From Paraplanobispora siamensis (GTDB lineage Bacteria; Actinomycetota; Actinomycetes; Streptosporangiales; Streptosporangiaceae): 64,000 bases of DNA. The position numbers were made by a program, and so were the translations under genes. The notes below the pieces were generated by a model. The model was not told the origin of the DNA. It did no database searches and saw nothing but the letters and a program-made list of their open reading frames with translations. The stretch spans positions 164,481-228,480 of the forward strand of contig NZ_BOOJ01000014.1 of NCBI RefSeq assembly GCF_016863175.1, given 5' to 3'. Of the stretch, positions 54,914 to 63,907 are shown piece after piece; position 1 is the first letter of the stretch, and every line of letters begins with the position of its first letter.

Positions 54914-54953
54914 AGAGCCCCTGATCAGCAGAGATGCGATCAGGGGCTCTTTC
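54914..54953 (+). terminator. Intrinsic terminator of tRNA-Tyr
   Basis: A perfect 13-bp stem: agagcccctgatc (54914-54926) with gatcaggggctct (54938-54950), loop of 11, then tttc. A nearly identical copy lies at 61229-61268, 6.3 kb downstream. Confidence 0.9.
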
Positions 54954-55082
54954 GTTGATGTCCGGCCTTCCCCGGTTGGCGGCGAGCCGCTACGGCTCGT
55001 CACGGTGAATGCGCGGTGAAGTTTTCCGCGTCGACTTGCTTTCCTTGAGCGAGCACACATGGTGGGCGGGTATGGCATTGGG

Positions 55083-55496
55083 ATGGTCGAGCATGTGTCT
55101 GATCGCAATGAGGAGTCGCGGGAACGGGTCCAGCGTGCTCGGGAGCGTGCGCAACGGGCCGATGAGCGGGCCGCGCAGGTGCGACAGCGGATCGAAGAGC
55201 TGGTGGAGACGCGGGAGCGGTTCCCGCGCGAGGTGACGCCCGGTTCCACTCGGCGGCAGGCGCAGCAGGCGGCCGAGCAGGCCGAGCAAGCCGCCCAGGA
55301 GGCGGCGCAGGCGGACGTTGAGGCTCGTGCGGGTTACCGGTGGGCCGCTCGGGCGCATCGCGAGAATGCCGCACAACATGAGCGCACGGCTCAGGAAGGA
55401 CTCGGGGATGAGTCCTGGCATCGGGAGCGGGCGGCGCAGGAGCGCCAGGAAGCACGTCAAGACGATCTGGACGCTCGCGGAGATGCTTCTTCGTGA
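55083..55496 (+). CDS. Coiled-coil Glu/Arg/Ala-rich small protein
   Basis: About 137 residues from ATG 55083 (an alternative ATG at 55059 adds eight; neither has a strong ribosome site). Almost all Glu, Arg, Gln and Ala with heptad spacing, e.g. RVQRARERAQRADERAAQVRQRI and AEQAEQAAQEAAQADVEA, so a long helical coiled coil. The tail HERTAQEGLGDESWHRERAAQERQ is a motif I have seen in actinobacterial proteins of unknown role, often with sensor genes. First gene of the accessory stretch after tRNA-Tyr; convergent with the GAF kinase. Confidence 0.65.
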   Translation: MVEHVSDRNEESRERVQRARERAQRADERAAQVRQRIEELVETRERFPREVTPGSTRRQAQQAAEQAEQAAQEAAQADVEARAGYRWAARAHRENAAQHERTAQEGLGDESWHRERAAQERQEARQDDLDARGDASS

Positions 55497-55558
55497 ATGC
55501 TGACCGGTCATGCAGCCTGTCGCCAGGGTGACGGCGGCCAGATGAGGTGCGCTTCAAT

Positions 55559-56818
55559 TCACTGAGGGAAGTCCGGTGCGGCCTGTGCCAGGGGGGCCGG
55601 CAGTCGCACATACACACAGGTGCCCTCATCAGGGGTGTAAGTCAGACTCACGGTGCCGCCGTGCAAGTCGATGATCTTTTTGACGATGGACAGGCCTACC
55701 CCGATGCCGCCGATCGCCTGAGTCTCGGCCTGCGGTGTGCGGTAGAAGTCATCGAAGACACGCTCGGCCTGGTCATCGGGAATGCCGATGCCGGTGTCGT
55801 GGATGGCCACGCTGGGGACCGGGTCGGCGCTGACGGTCACGGTGATGCGGCCGCCGTCGGGGGTGAACTTGATCGCGTTGTCGAGCAGGTGCACCAGGGC
55901 ATGGTGGAGCCGGGTCGCATCGATCCAGGCGGGCACGGGATCGGGCGCGCACACGGTCAGGCTGTGGTGTTTGTGCCAGGCCTTGGTCTGAGCTTCGTTG
56001 ACGGCGCTCTCCGCCACGGTGACCAGATCGGCCGATTGGGGGGCAAAGGCCACGCTCTGGGCGCTGAGACTGGCCAACAGCAGCAGCTCGTCGAGTTTCT
56101 CCAGCAGCCGGTCGCTGTTGCGCTCGATCACTTCCAGAAAGCGGTGCTGGGTAGCCGGGTCCAGGCCGTCCTCATCGTGGATCAGGTGCAGGTAGGAGCG
56201 GATCGAGGTCAATGGAGTGCGCAGCTCGTGGTTGACGTTGCGTAGGAACAGTTGTTTGAGGTCGTCCATCTGTTGCAGCCGACGGGTGACCTGCTCGGCC
56301 TGCCGGCTGTAGTGCCGCTGTTCGATCAGGGCGCTCACGCAGGTGCTCAACGCGCTGAGGGCTGCTTGCTGGGGCGGGGACAGTCGGCGTGGACGTCGGT
56401 CCATCACGGCCACCGTGCCCAGGGCGTGGCCGCGGCTGCTGATGATCGGAACGCCCGCGTAGAACCGGATTCCGAGATCTCCGGCGACCAGGGGGTCGGT
56501 GTGAAAGCGCGGGTCGGTTCGGGTGTCGGGCACCTGCATCAGTTCGCGTCCGCAGATGACATAGGGGCAGAACGCGATATCGCGATCCATGACCACCATG
56601 TCCAGTCCGATCTGCCCCTTCAGGTGCTGCAGGTGCTCGCCGATCAAGTTGACCAGCGCGATCGGCGTACGGCAGATGGAGGCGGCCAACTGGGCAACAG
56701 CCGTCAAGGTCGGCTCCAGCGGCGCCTGCAGGGCCTGCAGGTCGGTCAGCTCGGCCAGGCGCCCGGCTTCACCGGTGGGCAACGGTGCCGGGCTCATCAT
56801 GGTCGGACCGCTGTGCAC
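55559..56818 (-). CDS. Cytoplasmic GAF-domain sensor histidine kinase
   Basis: 419 residues (an ATG six codons in is possible). GAF domain at about 35-175 (FCPYVICGRELMQVPDTRTDPRF, FYAGVPIISSRGHALGTVAVMD), coiled linker to 190, then HisKA with LFLRNVNHELRTPLTSIRS, phospho-acceptor His 197, and HATPase with HLLDNAIKFTPDGGRITV, DTGIGIPDD and GIGVGLSIVKKIIDLHGG. No membrane helix. No response regulator is adjacent, so its partner is elsewhere. Confidence 0.92.
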   Translation of the reverse strand: MHSGPTMMSPAPLPTGEAGRLAELTDLQALQAPLEPTLTAVAQLAASICRTPIALVNLIGEHLQHLKGQIGLDMVVMDRDIAFCPYVICGRELMQVPDTRTDPRFHTDPLVAGDLGIRFYAGVPIISSRGHALGTVAVMDRRPRRLSPPQQAALSALSTCVSALIEQRHYSRQAEQVTRRLQQMDDLKQLFLRNVNHELRTPLTSIRSYLHLIHDEDGLDPATQHRFLEVIERNSDRLLEKLDELLLLASLSAQSVAFAPQSADLVTVAESAVNEAQTKAWHKHHSLTVCAPDPVPAWIDATRLHHALVHLLDNAIKFTPDGGRITVTVSADPVPSVAIHDTGIGIPDDQAERVFDDFYRTPQAETQAIGGIGVGLSIVKKIIDLHGGTVSLTYTPDEGTCVYVRLPAPLAQAAPDFPQ

Positions 56819-57197
56819 TGGTGGCCGGCCCGGAGGCGCCGGCTGGCGGCGGATCCGTCAGTCTCGGGCCGGCCTTGGGACGTTGAGCTGCTGAGCATGG
56901 TGATGCTTTCTGCAGATGCCGATACTGGTGGCCGGGATCTTCCGGACAGGGCGGATCTACCCCGGCCACCGGAGGAGAGTGCCAAGGACGACGTCAAAAA
57001 ATCTTGGTTTGCTGCTGAGGTTCTGCACTCTGCATTCCCACGAAGTGGACAGGCCGCAGAAGACGGGTGCGGGGGTGGCGGCGCCGCATCGGTATGGACA
57101 TCCCAGGCGCTATCAGCGCCTTGATTGGCGAAAGGTGTCGATAAGACGTATGTCCGCGCATGGCTATGTATCGCCCCAATGGGGCAGGGGCGCCGGC

Positions 57198-57509
57198 ATG
57201 GATCAGTCTTCGGGGAGCTTTCCGGCCGATGATTTCCCTCTGCCGCCTGTAGAGCATCACCGCTATCAGGCCTTGGGTGAAGTGGCTCTGGGTACGGCCA
57301 TGGCCGAAGCGCTGGCCCGGCACAATCATCATGAGCTGGCCGCGGTCCACAACCGCGCCGCCGATGCCTATCGCAGACTGGCCGAGGCAGAGACGGACAA
57401 CGCGGCCGAAGCCGAGTATCGCCGGCTGGAGCAGTGGCATCGATCATGTGCGGTGGTGGAGGAGCAGCTCGCGGCCGAAGCCGACCGCCGCCTGCCCGGA
57501 CCTGACTAG
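57198..57509 (+). CDS. Small Ala/Glu-rich helical protein, unknown function
   Basis: 103 residues from ATG 57198, with a G-rich site upstream; the frame is open farther up to 56916. VEHHRYQALGEVALGTAMAEALARHNHHELAAVHNRAADAYRRLAEAETDNAAEAEYRRLEQWHRSCAVVEEQ is all helix, resembling a four-helix or TPR-like hairpin. No known domain. It sits convergently with the frameshifted gene (4-bp overlap at 57506-57509). The 379-bp region before it holds only the kinase start and its upstream DNA. Confidence 0.5.
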   Translation: MDQSSGSFPADDFPLPPVEHHRYQALGEVALGTAMAEALARHNHHELAAVHNRAADAYRRLAEAETDNAAEAEYRRLEQWHRSCAVVEEQLAAEADRRLPGPD

Positions 57510-57834
57510 TCGTCGACCGCTGCGGGCGGCTCGGCGGGCACCTGGACGACGACCTCTCCATGGGACGGGCCGCAGATGACCCGGTAGCCGGCCCGGGTCA
57601 ACACCTCTCCCAGGGCCAGCCGGATCGCCGCGCAGATGGAGCTGTGATGGACCAGCTCTTCGGCCAGCACCCGGGTGGCCGATATCCGGCTGATCACCAC
57701 GCCCCGGTCCGGGTCATAGCGCAGCTGCAGGCCGCCTTCAGTGCGCAGCGCGGGGCCGCATCCGCGACAAACCCGGCCTGAATCAACTCCCTGCGGATCT
57801 GCGTGATCAGTATGGCGATCTGGCGCTCGTCCAT
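57506..57834 (-). pseudogene. Small conserved gene interrupted by a frameshift
   Basis: The start at ATG 57834 reads MDERQIAILITQIRRELIQAGFVADAAP, then runs to a stop after about 17 unrelated residues. The other frame of the same strand continues with LRTEGGLQLRYDPDRGVVISRISATRVLAEELVHHSSICAAIRLALGEVLTRAGYRVI to the stop at 57506. The two parts join at about 57745-57755 in a GC-rich run if one base is gained or two are lost. Either the sequence has an error there, or the gene is broken. Helix-rich, no known family. Confidence 0.5.
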
Positions 57835-57971
57835 GACCCCCACCGGTCTTTCCCTCGCCTTGCGTGACGATGCTGTCACGCTCAGGCCGGACGGAAGAGG
57901 CATTTGCGCAAATGGCGCCGGCCGAGACGGGGCGTGAGGCCGGCCGGCGAACGAGGTGACGAGTCATCTGC

Positions 57972-58461
57972 TCAGGATGAGCTGGCTGCCGGAGGATGGG
58001 TGACGATCACTTCGCCGCTGGGCGGCACCCGGGGCTGGTGCGGGTAAGCAGTGACGACGAGAAGGAGCGGCTCCCGGCTGTCGCTTATCCGCCAGTCGTC
58101 GCCCGGATGCGATCTTCTGACGGTGTTGGGATGTTGGCCGCTTGTTGCGGTCGCTGTGCCGCCTGGTTTGCGGTGCGCCGTTCGTCGGCGCTTGGGTCTA
58201 CCGCGGTGTTCGGCGTGGCGCCCTTCGGGGGTGCGTCCCTCGGGCAGGTCGTGCTGGGTGAAGATGTCGATGAGCAGTCGCACCGGCAGATCGGCCTCGG
58301 TCGGATGACGAAAGCCGCGCTCGACATTGAGGGTGTAGTGGTTGCGCCGGCCGACGATCGGAGGTAACCGTCTTGATGCCGGCGGCCGGCTCCGCCCGGC
58401 TGATGTGCAGCTGTGAAGAGGGCCAAACCAATGCCACCAGGTGATACAGCCGATGGCCCAT
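57972..58461 (-). pseudogene. Probable frameshifted remnant of an unknown gene
   Basis: On the minus strand ATG 58461 begins MGHRLYHLVALVWPSSQL and reads through HISRAEPAAGIKTV. About 58365 the sense passes to another frame: IVGRRNHYTLNVERGFRHPTEADLPVRLLIDIFTQHDLPEGRTPEG, running to the stop at 57972. Each half looks protein-like and the join needs a one-base change. The tail after HDLPEG is Arg/Pro-rich. No domain recognised. Confidence 0.35.
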
Positions 58462-58536
58462 AGTTCCGGGCGTTAGAGGAAGCTGCGCGGGTAGGCGGGC
58501 AGGCAACGGCCTTGCCTCACATGCACTGGGGTCTGT

Positions 58537-58929
58537 ATGCGACCTTCCTCTCCAGGCGATCCACCGATCGGCGTGCGGCTGCACGAGCATGTCGGCGGAA
58601 TCGTCATCGCTCAGGTGCATGGGGAGCTCACGATCGGCGTGGAGCCGCTATTGGGCCGGCAGTTGAACGACCTGTGGGGACGGCCGGGCCTGCGCGCCCT
58701 GGTGGTGGATGTGGCCGAGGTGAGCTTTTGTGACTCCATCGGGCTGGGTGAGCTGATCGGCGTCTACAACCGCTGCCAGGTTCACCAGATATCCTTCGCG
58801 CTGGCCGGAGCGGCCGGAATGCTGGCACGGCTGCTGGACATCACCGGCCTGCATGCCGTGTTCGCGACCTTCCCCGATGCGGCGGTGGCCGCAGAGCGCC
58901 TGGCCGCCGACTCCGAGGCCGAGCGGTGA
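58537..58929 (+). CDS. STAS-domain anti-sigma factor antagonist
   Basis: 130 residues. RALVVDVAEVSFCDSIGLGELIGVYNRC carries the SpoIIAA phosphorylation motif with Ser 67 at the top of the helix. The N-terminal strands (GIVIAQVHGELTIG) and the ARLLDITGLHAVFATFPDAAVA tail complete the STAS fold. It would bind a partner anti-sigma kinase; none lies beside it. Convergent with the histidine kinase, 49 bp apart. Confidence 0.88.
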   Translation: MRPSSPGDPPIGVRLHEHVGGIVIAQVHGELTIGVEPLLGRQLNDLWGRPGLRALVVDVAEVSFCDSIGLGELIGVYNRCQVHQISFALAGAAGMLARLLDITGLHAVFATFPDAAVAAERLAADSEAER

Positions 58930-58978
58930 CAGCCATGGAGCAGGCACCGGCCCGGGTCCAGACGCGGTGCAGGGCTGT

Positions 58979-60232
58979 TCAGGAGCGCGCGGGCGGGGTG
59001 GCGGGAGCCTGCGGGCCGGTGGGCGCCTGGGCCGCCACGGCGGCGGGCAGGATGACGGTGAAGCGGCTGCCCGGAGTGGCCGGGCGGTAGACGACATCGC
59101 CGCCGTGGGCGCGAGCCAGTTCCCGAGTGATCCACAAGCCCAGGCCGACCGAGGCGGGATTGGTATCGGCGGCGCTGAAGCGGGAGAACAACACTGCGCA
59201 TTTGTCGGCCGGCACGCCGGTCCCGTGATCGCGCACATGCACCGCCACCCGGTCGGCTCCGTCCGGCTCGGCGCTGATGACCACCGGCAGTGCCCCGTGG
59301 CCGATGGCGTTGGCGGCCAGGTTGACCAGAATCTGCTCCAGACGCTCAGGATCGGCCCGCACCCGCAGGCCGGCGGGGATCTCCACGGTGACCGGGGCGC
59401 TGAGGTAGCCGGTGGCCTCGCACGCGGCCCGGCGCAGATCCACCGTGGCCATCTCCAGGCGCAGGTTGCCGTGGACGTCCAGGCGCTCGGCATCCAGCAG
59501 GCCGGCGGCCAGGCGGCGGATGCGGTTGATCTGCCGCATCGCCATGGCGGCGATCTCGGTGCGCTGAGCTTCCGGTAGGGCGGGGCCGTCTTCAGCCAAG
59601 GTCTCCACGGCAAACTGCGCTGCGGTCAGCGGAGAGCGCACATCATGGGCCAGGGTGGCGCTGAGGGCGGCTCGCCAGCGTTCCATCCGCTCGATCTGGG
59701 CGCGGGAGCGGCGGTGATGGGTGACCTGGCGGGCGACCAGGCTTCCGATAGCCATCATGGCGGGGATGAACACCGCGCCGCCGCTGAGGGCCAGCGGGCC
59801 GCGGCCGGCGGCGATCAACGGGCCCAGGTAAGCCACCGCCGCCGGCAGCGCCAGCGCCAGCACCGCCCGGACCGAAAAATGCAGACCGATCCAGGCGAAC
59901 AACAGCATGAAGAACGGGGCGGTGGCCGCGGCCACCCCATTGAAGGCCCAGGTGGCGGTGGCCAGCAACGCCAGCGCAGGAGCGCACAACAGCAACGGCC
60001 CGTGCCTGCCCAGACGCTCCCACGGTAGCCACCATGCCAGTCCAGCAACGATCACAGCGGCGGCGGCGACCCCGCCCAGCAGAGGGGGCTCGTTGAACGG
60101 CAGCACACTTGCGGCCAAGGCCAGCAGCCCGGCCAGCGCGAACAACAGCGCGGCCTGGCGAGCGGCGGCCTGTACGCCCTCACCGAGGACGGGCCCGGGA
60201 CGGATCATCAGCGTCTTCACTGAGGACACCAT
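58979..60232 (-). CDS. Membrane sensor histidine kinase
   Basis: 417 residues. About six helices at residues 25-170 form a MASE-like or 7TM-like sensor, without a long extracellular loop. HisKA motif SATLAHDVRSPLTAAQFAVETL with His 196, HATPase with QILVNLAANAIGHG, DHGTGVPADK and GLGLWITRELARAHGG. The N box Asn is present. No response regulator is adjacent. Confidence 0.9.
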   Translation of the reverse strand: MVSSVKTLMIRPGPVLGEGVQAAARQAALLFALAGLLALAASVLPFNEPPLLGGVAAAAVIVAGLAWWLPWERLGRHGPLLLCAPALALLATATWAFNGVAAATAPFFMLLFAWIGLHFSVRAVLALALPAAVAYLGPLIAAGRGPLALSGGAVFIPAMMAIGSLVARQVTHHRRSRAQIERMERWRAALSATLAHDVRSPLTAAQFAVETLAEDGPALPEAQRTEIAAMAMRQINRIRRLAAGLLDAERLDVHGNLRLEMATVDLRRAACEATGYLSAPVTVEIPAGLRVRADPERLEQILVNLAANAIGHGALPVVISAEPDGADRVAVHVRDHGTGVPADKCAVLFSRFSAADTNPASVGLGLWITRELARAHGGDVVYRPATPGSRFTVILPAAVAAQAPTGPQAPATPPARS

Positions 60233-60380
60233 TCCCGTTTTGTCCCGTTTTATGAGGCTTCTCGACGGGATGGATTACCGGAGCGGCGGGGGTGCTGGGC
60301 AGCAAGCGTCACGGTGTCTGCGGTATGGCTAACTCGACAAGCGCGGGAGGTAGCCGCGCCCAACTCGAACCGTACCGGGG

Positions 60381-60780
60381 TTAACGAGGTTTTGGGCGTG
60401 ATGTCCTCAGGATGGGGCCGGTTGCTGTCAGGCAGCCGTTGATGCGGTCGCTGCGATATTGGATCTTTCGTAGACCCCGGCGTAGGACGCTCAGAAGCTG
60501 GTCGGGGTCGGTGAAGTGTCGATTGGCCTGGCTGCTGCGCCGCAACAGCGACCAGATGGTTTCGATCGGGTTGAGGTCGGGTGCGTAGGTCGGCAGATAG
60601 AAGACGGTCAGCCGGTCGCAGGTGTCGATGAAGGCTTGCAGGCGTTTGTCGTGGTGGACGTTGAGGTTGTCCCAGACCGGCACGATTGGAGCGGCCAGTT
60701 GGACGTGGGCGACCACGAGCAGGTCGCGGTAGTCGCTCCAGGTGAAACTGCGGCGTTGGCCGCGTTTGAGGTCGGGGTAG
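60381..60780 (-). mobile_element. IS630-family transposase remnant (C-terminal DDE part)
   Basis: The minus strand from about 60780 reads KRGQRRSFTWSDYRDLLVVAHVQLAAPIVPVWDNLNVHHDKRLQAFIDTC, then YLPTYAPDLNPIETIWSLLRR, the DDE_3 block of IS630 transposases with the second Asp (WDNLNVH) and the Glu (NPIETIW). The N-terminal HTH and first Asp are missing; the sequence ends abruptly at 60780/60781 where another gene fragment begins. A dead IS copy. No terminal inverted repeats were found. Confidence 0.85.
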
Positions 60781-61158
60781 GCCTACGCGGCGGACGGCGG
60801 CACGGTTCTGCTCGACTATCACTGCCACCAGATGCCCGAGGCGCTGTCTCGGGGAACAGAGACGGCCAGGCTGGTGGCCGGAACCACCATCGACGAGGAG
60901 TTCGTCCACACCGCCGATGGAATGGTGACCACGAGGTTCGAGCCCTATTCTCCCTGCGACCGAGAAGGCGCCGACCCCGATCGCCTGCTGTTCCACATGC
61001 GGAATCTGAACCTGCCCCTGAACGGAGAAGAACTCCCCGACACCCGCACTACCAGGGACCTCGCCCTCGTCCTGGCCTCGCGGGTCACCGGGGTGAACCT
61101 GACCCCCGCCCACCACGCCATGACGCCCATCGTCGGATCCGCCGACGAACCGAACTGA
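60781..61158 (+). pseudogene. 5'-truncated DUF6461-like gene
   Basis: Frame open from 60781, right after an in-frame TAG (60778-60780) inside the IS630 remnant. It reads YAADGGTVLLDYHCHQM, GTETARLVAGTTIDEEFVHTADGMVTTRFEPYSP, then DPDRLLFHMRNLNLPL and LALVLASRVTGVNLTP. That order (sensor-like strands, FEP-x-x-P, DPDRLL, LTGV) matches DUF6461 from memory. The N-terminal half was probably lost when the IS element inserted or recombined. Confidence 0.65.
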
Positions 61159-61228
61159 CGCCCTTCGCTGTCGACGGCTTTGGCTGTACGGCCAACAGGC
61201 CGAACAAAGGCGGGTCCCAGCGGACGCA

Positions 61229-61268
61229 AAGAGCCCCTGATCGGCAGAGGTGCGATCAAGGGCTCTTT
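61229..61268. terminator. Second copy of the tRNA-Tyr terminator
   Basis: A 40-bp sequence matching 54914-54953 with three substitutions; 12 of 13 stem pairs are kept (agagcccctgatc with gatcaagggctct). It lies between the truncated DUF6461-like gene and the convergent subtilase, so it can end transcription from both sides. Confidence 0.85.
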
Positions 61269-61297
61269 CCGCTCACCCATACTTCAGGTGGAAGCCT

Positions 61298-63223
61298 TCA
61301 CAGGAGTGGGTCGGGTGCGTATCCCTGGAGGCCGGCCGTATACATCTCCTCGTCCAGGCGCTTCAGTTCGGTTCGTACGTGGGCCTCGCTCATCTGGGTG
61401 AGCGGGGTGTCGGGAAGGGTGACCGCCGGCGCAGGGGCGACCGCGGGTTGGGTGGAGGCCGGGGCTACCGTCGGCTGGGTCGAGGAGGGGGCGACCCCGC
61501 CCGCGCCCAGTGCGGCGAGGAGCTGTTCCAGCAGCTGGCGGATGTCGGGGGGCTGTGGCGTGGTGGCGGTGGGGACGGCTCCGAGGGCGCGCAGGGCGTC
61601 GGGTATCCCCGCCCCGGTCCGGTACGGCTGGCCGAGGTCCAGGGGAGTGCAGCTCGATTTGAGGATCTCGAACAGCCGGTCCACCCGGCGGGCGTCACGG
61701 TGGGCGAACTCCCTGCTGAACTCCTCCCTGTGGGCGAGTACGAGCGCGGCCAGTCCCGTCACGTGCGGAGCGGCCATGGAGGTTCCGTCCCAGACCGCGT
61801 AACCGTTGTCGGGCACCGACGACAGAATCGCCACGCCCGGCGCGCAGACGTCGACCTCGGGTCCGTAGCAGGAGAACCGGGCGGCGAAGTAGCCATGAGG
61901 GCTCACCGGCTCCAGCACCTCGTCACCGTGGGAACTGCTGTCCGGATAGGTGTCGAGTTTGCCGATGGCCGCCACCGTCAGCACCGCGGGCATGGTGCCG
62001 GGGAAGTTGACCGGGCCGCCGGTGTTGCCGGCCGCCGCGATGCAGGCCACCCCGGCGGCCCTGGCGGTGTTGATCGCGTCCGCGACGTACCCGGCGGCGG
62101 TCGGGGTGCCGAGGCTGAGGTTCACGACGTCCATCTGGTTGTCGGTGCAGTAGTTGACGGCGTCGACGAAGTCGCTCAGGTAGCCGCCCGGGAAGATCTT
62201 GCAGACGTGCACCTCCGCTTCGGAGGCGAAGCCGAAGATCCCCTCGCCCCGGTCGGCTCCGGTGATCACTCCCGCGCAGTGCGAGCCGTGCCGTACGACG
62301 TCCACCGACCAGCCCTGGGCCGTGTCGTCGACGAGGTCGACTCCCTCGGTGATCCGGCCGCGCAGGAGGGGATGCCTGGTGTCCGCCCCCGAGTCGATGA
62401 TGGCGATCTTCACCCCCTTCCCCCGCAGCGTGGGACTCACCCGGTCCAGCGACATGGCGCGCTGTCCCCAGCCGAAGATCTGCTGCTGGGGGAAGTTGGG
62501 GAAGGTGTCCGACAGCGGTCTCAGGGTGACCACGTTGTCCTGCCCGGTCACCAGGGCGGGCTGGTTCACCTTCGCGTTCCAGTAGTTGGCGGGCGGATCG
62601 ACCAGCACGGACTGGATCGACTCCGGAACCTCCCCGACCAGCGTCACCGACGCCCGGCCGTCGTTCCCCGTGATCGCCTGGGAGAGGCCGAGGGTTCCCG
62701 TGATCAGGATCATCGCCCCGGGAATCGGCTGCCCGCCGGGGTCCTGGACGAAGAAGCTGAGGGTGAGGTGATGGCCGAGCGGCTGCAGCAGTCCGTTGGC
62801 GAGCGGCCTTTCCGGAGTGAGCACCGCCCCGGTGTAGGTCAGCAGCCGGTCGGCCTCCATGCGCACCTGGGGGAACGCCTGGCGCATCATCTTCGCGCGC
62901 TCGACCTCCATCTCGGCGACCACGATCTCCGGGATGGAGGCGACTCCCACGGTGAAGGGAGCGACGCTCGACGGCGTCAGGCGGCGCAGGACGTTCACGC
63001 CGGGGTCGTCTTCGAGCATCCTGAGCAGAGCGGACGAGCTGATGGCCGGCGCGCTTATCCCCAGCGGTGCGAGCTGCGTCGGCGGGATACTCGCGATCAT
63101 GTAGCGATGGGGCCGGGACGTCAGCTCGTTCAGCCGCGGCCGTGACGGGGGCTTCGCGCGGCCACGCGGCCGGGGTCGCGGCTTCTGACTGCCGTCCTTC
63201 TCTTCGTCACCCACGGCGTTCAT
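61298..63223 (-). CDS. S8-family subtilisin-like serine protease without signal peptide
   Basis: 641 residues. The N-terminus is basic and Pro-rich with no signal peptide or helix. Residues 38-130 look like an I9-type inhibitor/prodomain (RYMIASIPP, LLRMLEDDPGVNVLRRL, VVAEMEVERAKMMRQAFPQV). Residues 148-236 form a beta-sandwich like a carboxypeptidase regulatory domain. The peptidase runs from 265 to 560 with Asp 277 (IIDSGADTRHP), His 312 (RHGSHCAGVI), Asn 400 and Ser 482 (DGTSMAAPHVTG), so the triad is complete. A Pro/Thr-rich tail ends it. Third gene of a leftward operon; 31 bp after the small gene upstream. Confidence 0.92.
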   Translation of the reverse strand: MNAVGDEEKDGSQKPRPRPRGRAKPPSRPRLNELTSRPHRYMIASIPPTQLAPLGISAPAISSSALLRMLEDDPGVNVLRRLTPSSVAPFTVGVASIPEIVVAEMEVERAKMMRQAFPQVRMEADRLLTYTGAVLTPERPLANGLLQPLGHHLTLSFFVQDPGGQPIPGAMILITGTLGLSQAITGNDGRASVTLVGEVPESIQSVLVDPPANYWNAKVNQPALVTGQDNVVTLRPLSDTFPNFPQQQIFGWGQRAMSLDRVSPTLRGKGVKIAIIDSGADTRHPLLRGRITEGVDLVDDTAQGWSVDVVRHGSHCAGVITGADRGEGIFGFASEAEVHVCKIFPGGYLSDFVDAVNYCTDNQMDVVNLSLGTPTAAGYVADAINTARAAGVACIAAAGNTGGPVNFPGTMPAVLTVAAIGKLDTYPDSSSHGDEVLEPVSPHGYFAARFSCYGPEVDVCAPGVAILSSVPDNGYAVWDGTSMAAPHVTGLAALVLAHREEFSREFAHRDARRVDRLFEILKSSCTPLDLGQPYRTGAGIPDALRALGAVPTATTPQPPDIRQLLEQLLAALGAGGVAPSSTQPTVAPASTQPAVAPAPAVTLPDTPLTQMSEAHVRTELKRLDEEMYTAGLQGYAPDPLL

Positions 63224-63254
63224 TCCTTCCTGCGGGTGTCCGACCTGGTCGCGC

Positions 63255-63536
63255 TCAGCCGAGAGGCTGTACGGGCAGGTCCTGTTCGATGGTGAAATTC
63301 GGTCCGAGTCTCCGTCGCAGGATCTCGGCGTACTCTGCGGTCATCTCCACGACCAGGAGGTTCGGCGCTGCGGGATCCCCGACTGTGCGTACCGTCCTCA
63401 CCTCGGGATCCTCCGAGACGTACCGGGCCACGTCGATCAGCCGGATCGACTGCTCGCGGTCCTCGCCGTGTATCACGTACCGGATGCGCCCGGACCGGCT
63501 CCGGGCCGCGGGCTCAGGCTGGAACGGCCTATCCAT
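63255..63536 (-). CDS. Stand-alone I9/prodomain-like small protein
   Basis: 93 residues from ATG 63536. RYVIHGEDREQSIRLIDVARYVSEDPEVRTVRTV, then PNLLVVEMTAEYAEILRRRLGPNFTIEQDL, follows the same strand-helix-strand order as residues 40-128 of the subtilase next to it. That fold is the subtilisin prodomain/I9 inhibitor type. It could be a trans-acting intramolecular-chaperone-like partner or an inhibitor of the protease. Its start lies 8 bp inside the previous gene, so translation is coupled. Confidence 0.7.
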   Translation of the reverse strand: MDRPFQPEPAARSRSGRIRYVIHGEDREQSIRLIDVARYVSEDPEVRTVRTVGDPAAPNLLVVEMTAEYAEILRRRLGPNFTIEQDLPVQPLG

Positions 63537-63819
63537 GAGAGTCGGGAAAAGGCTCGCCCAGATGCTTGATCACCTTTGCGGCGTTCTCGGCCAGCTTCAG
63601 GGATGCCGGGTACTGCCCGGCCCGATAGAGTCGCACCGCCTCCCGCACCACGGGAATCACTCCCACGAGCCGTGGTTTTTGCGGAACGGTCACCTGCAAA
63701 AACCTGTTGAGGCTTTCCAGGAGAGTACGGCTCTGCAGCATCGACGGGTCTTCGAATACCGTTCCGCCGGTGCTGGAAGGTCTGAAAGTCTGATATGAAG
63801 TCGCTGATTTCGGTTCCAT
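63529..63819 (-). CDS. Small helical protein of the subtilase operon
   Basis: 96 residues from ATG 63819 with GGAG on its strand 6 bp upstream of the ATG region. The C-terminal half, RLVGVIPVVREAVRLYRAGQYPASLKLAENAAKVIKHLGEPFPDSHG, is helical and contains a TPR-like pattern (Leu/Ala/Tyr at helix positions). The N-terminus is Ser/Thr-rich. No family recognised. Overlaps the prodomain-like gene by 8 bp. Confidence 0.6.
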   Translation of the reverse strand: MEPKSATSYQTFRPSSTGGTVFEDPSMLQSRTLLESLNRFLQVTVPQKPRLVGVIPVVREAVRLYRAGQYPASLKLAENAAKVIKHLGEPFPDSHG

Positions 63820-63907
63820 CTTCCGCTCCGCGTCGAAGGTGCCGGAACTGTTGACCGGACCAGGGTGGGCGGGGGGAGTATGGTGACGATCTGCGGTGAT
63901 CGCCGTT

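Noticed and set aside
54990..55629. Several minus-strand open frames over the coiled-coil gene
   Set aside because: Pro/Arg/Leu shadows of the Ala/Glu/Arg repeats of the plus-strand gene.
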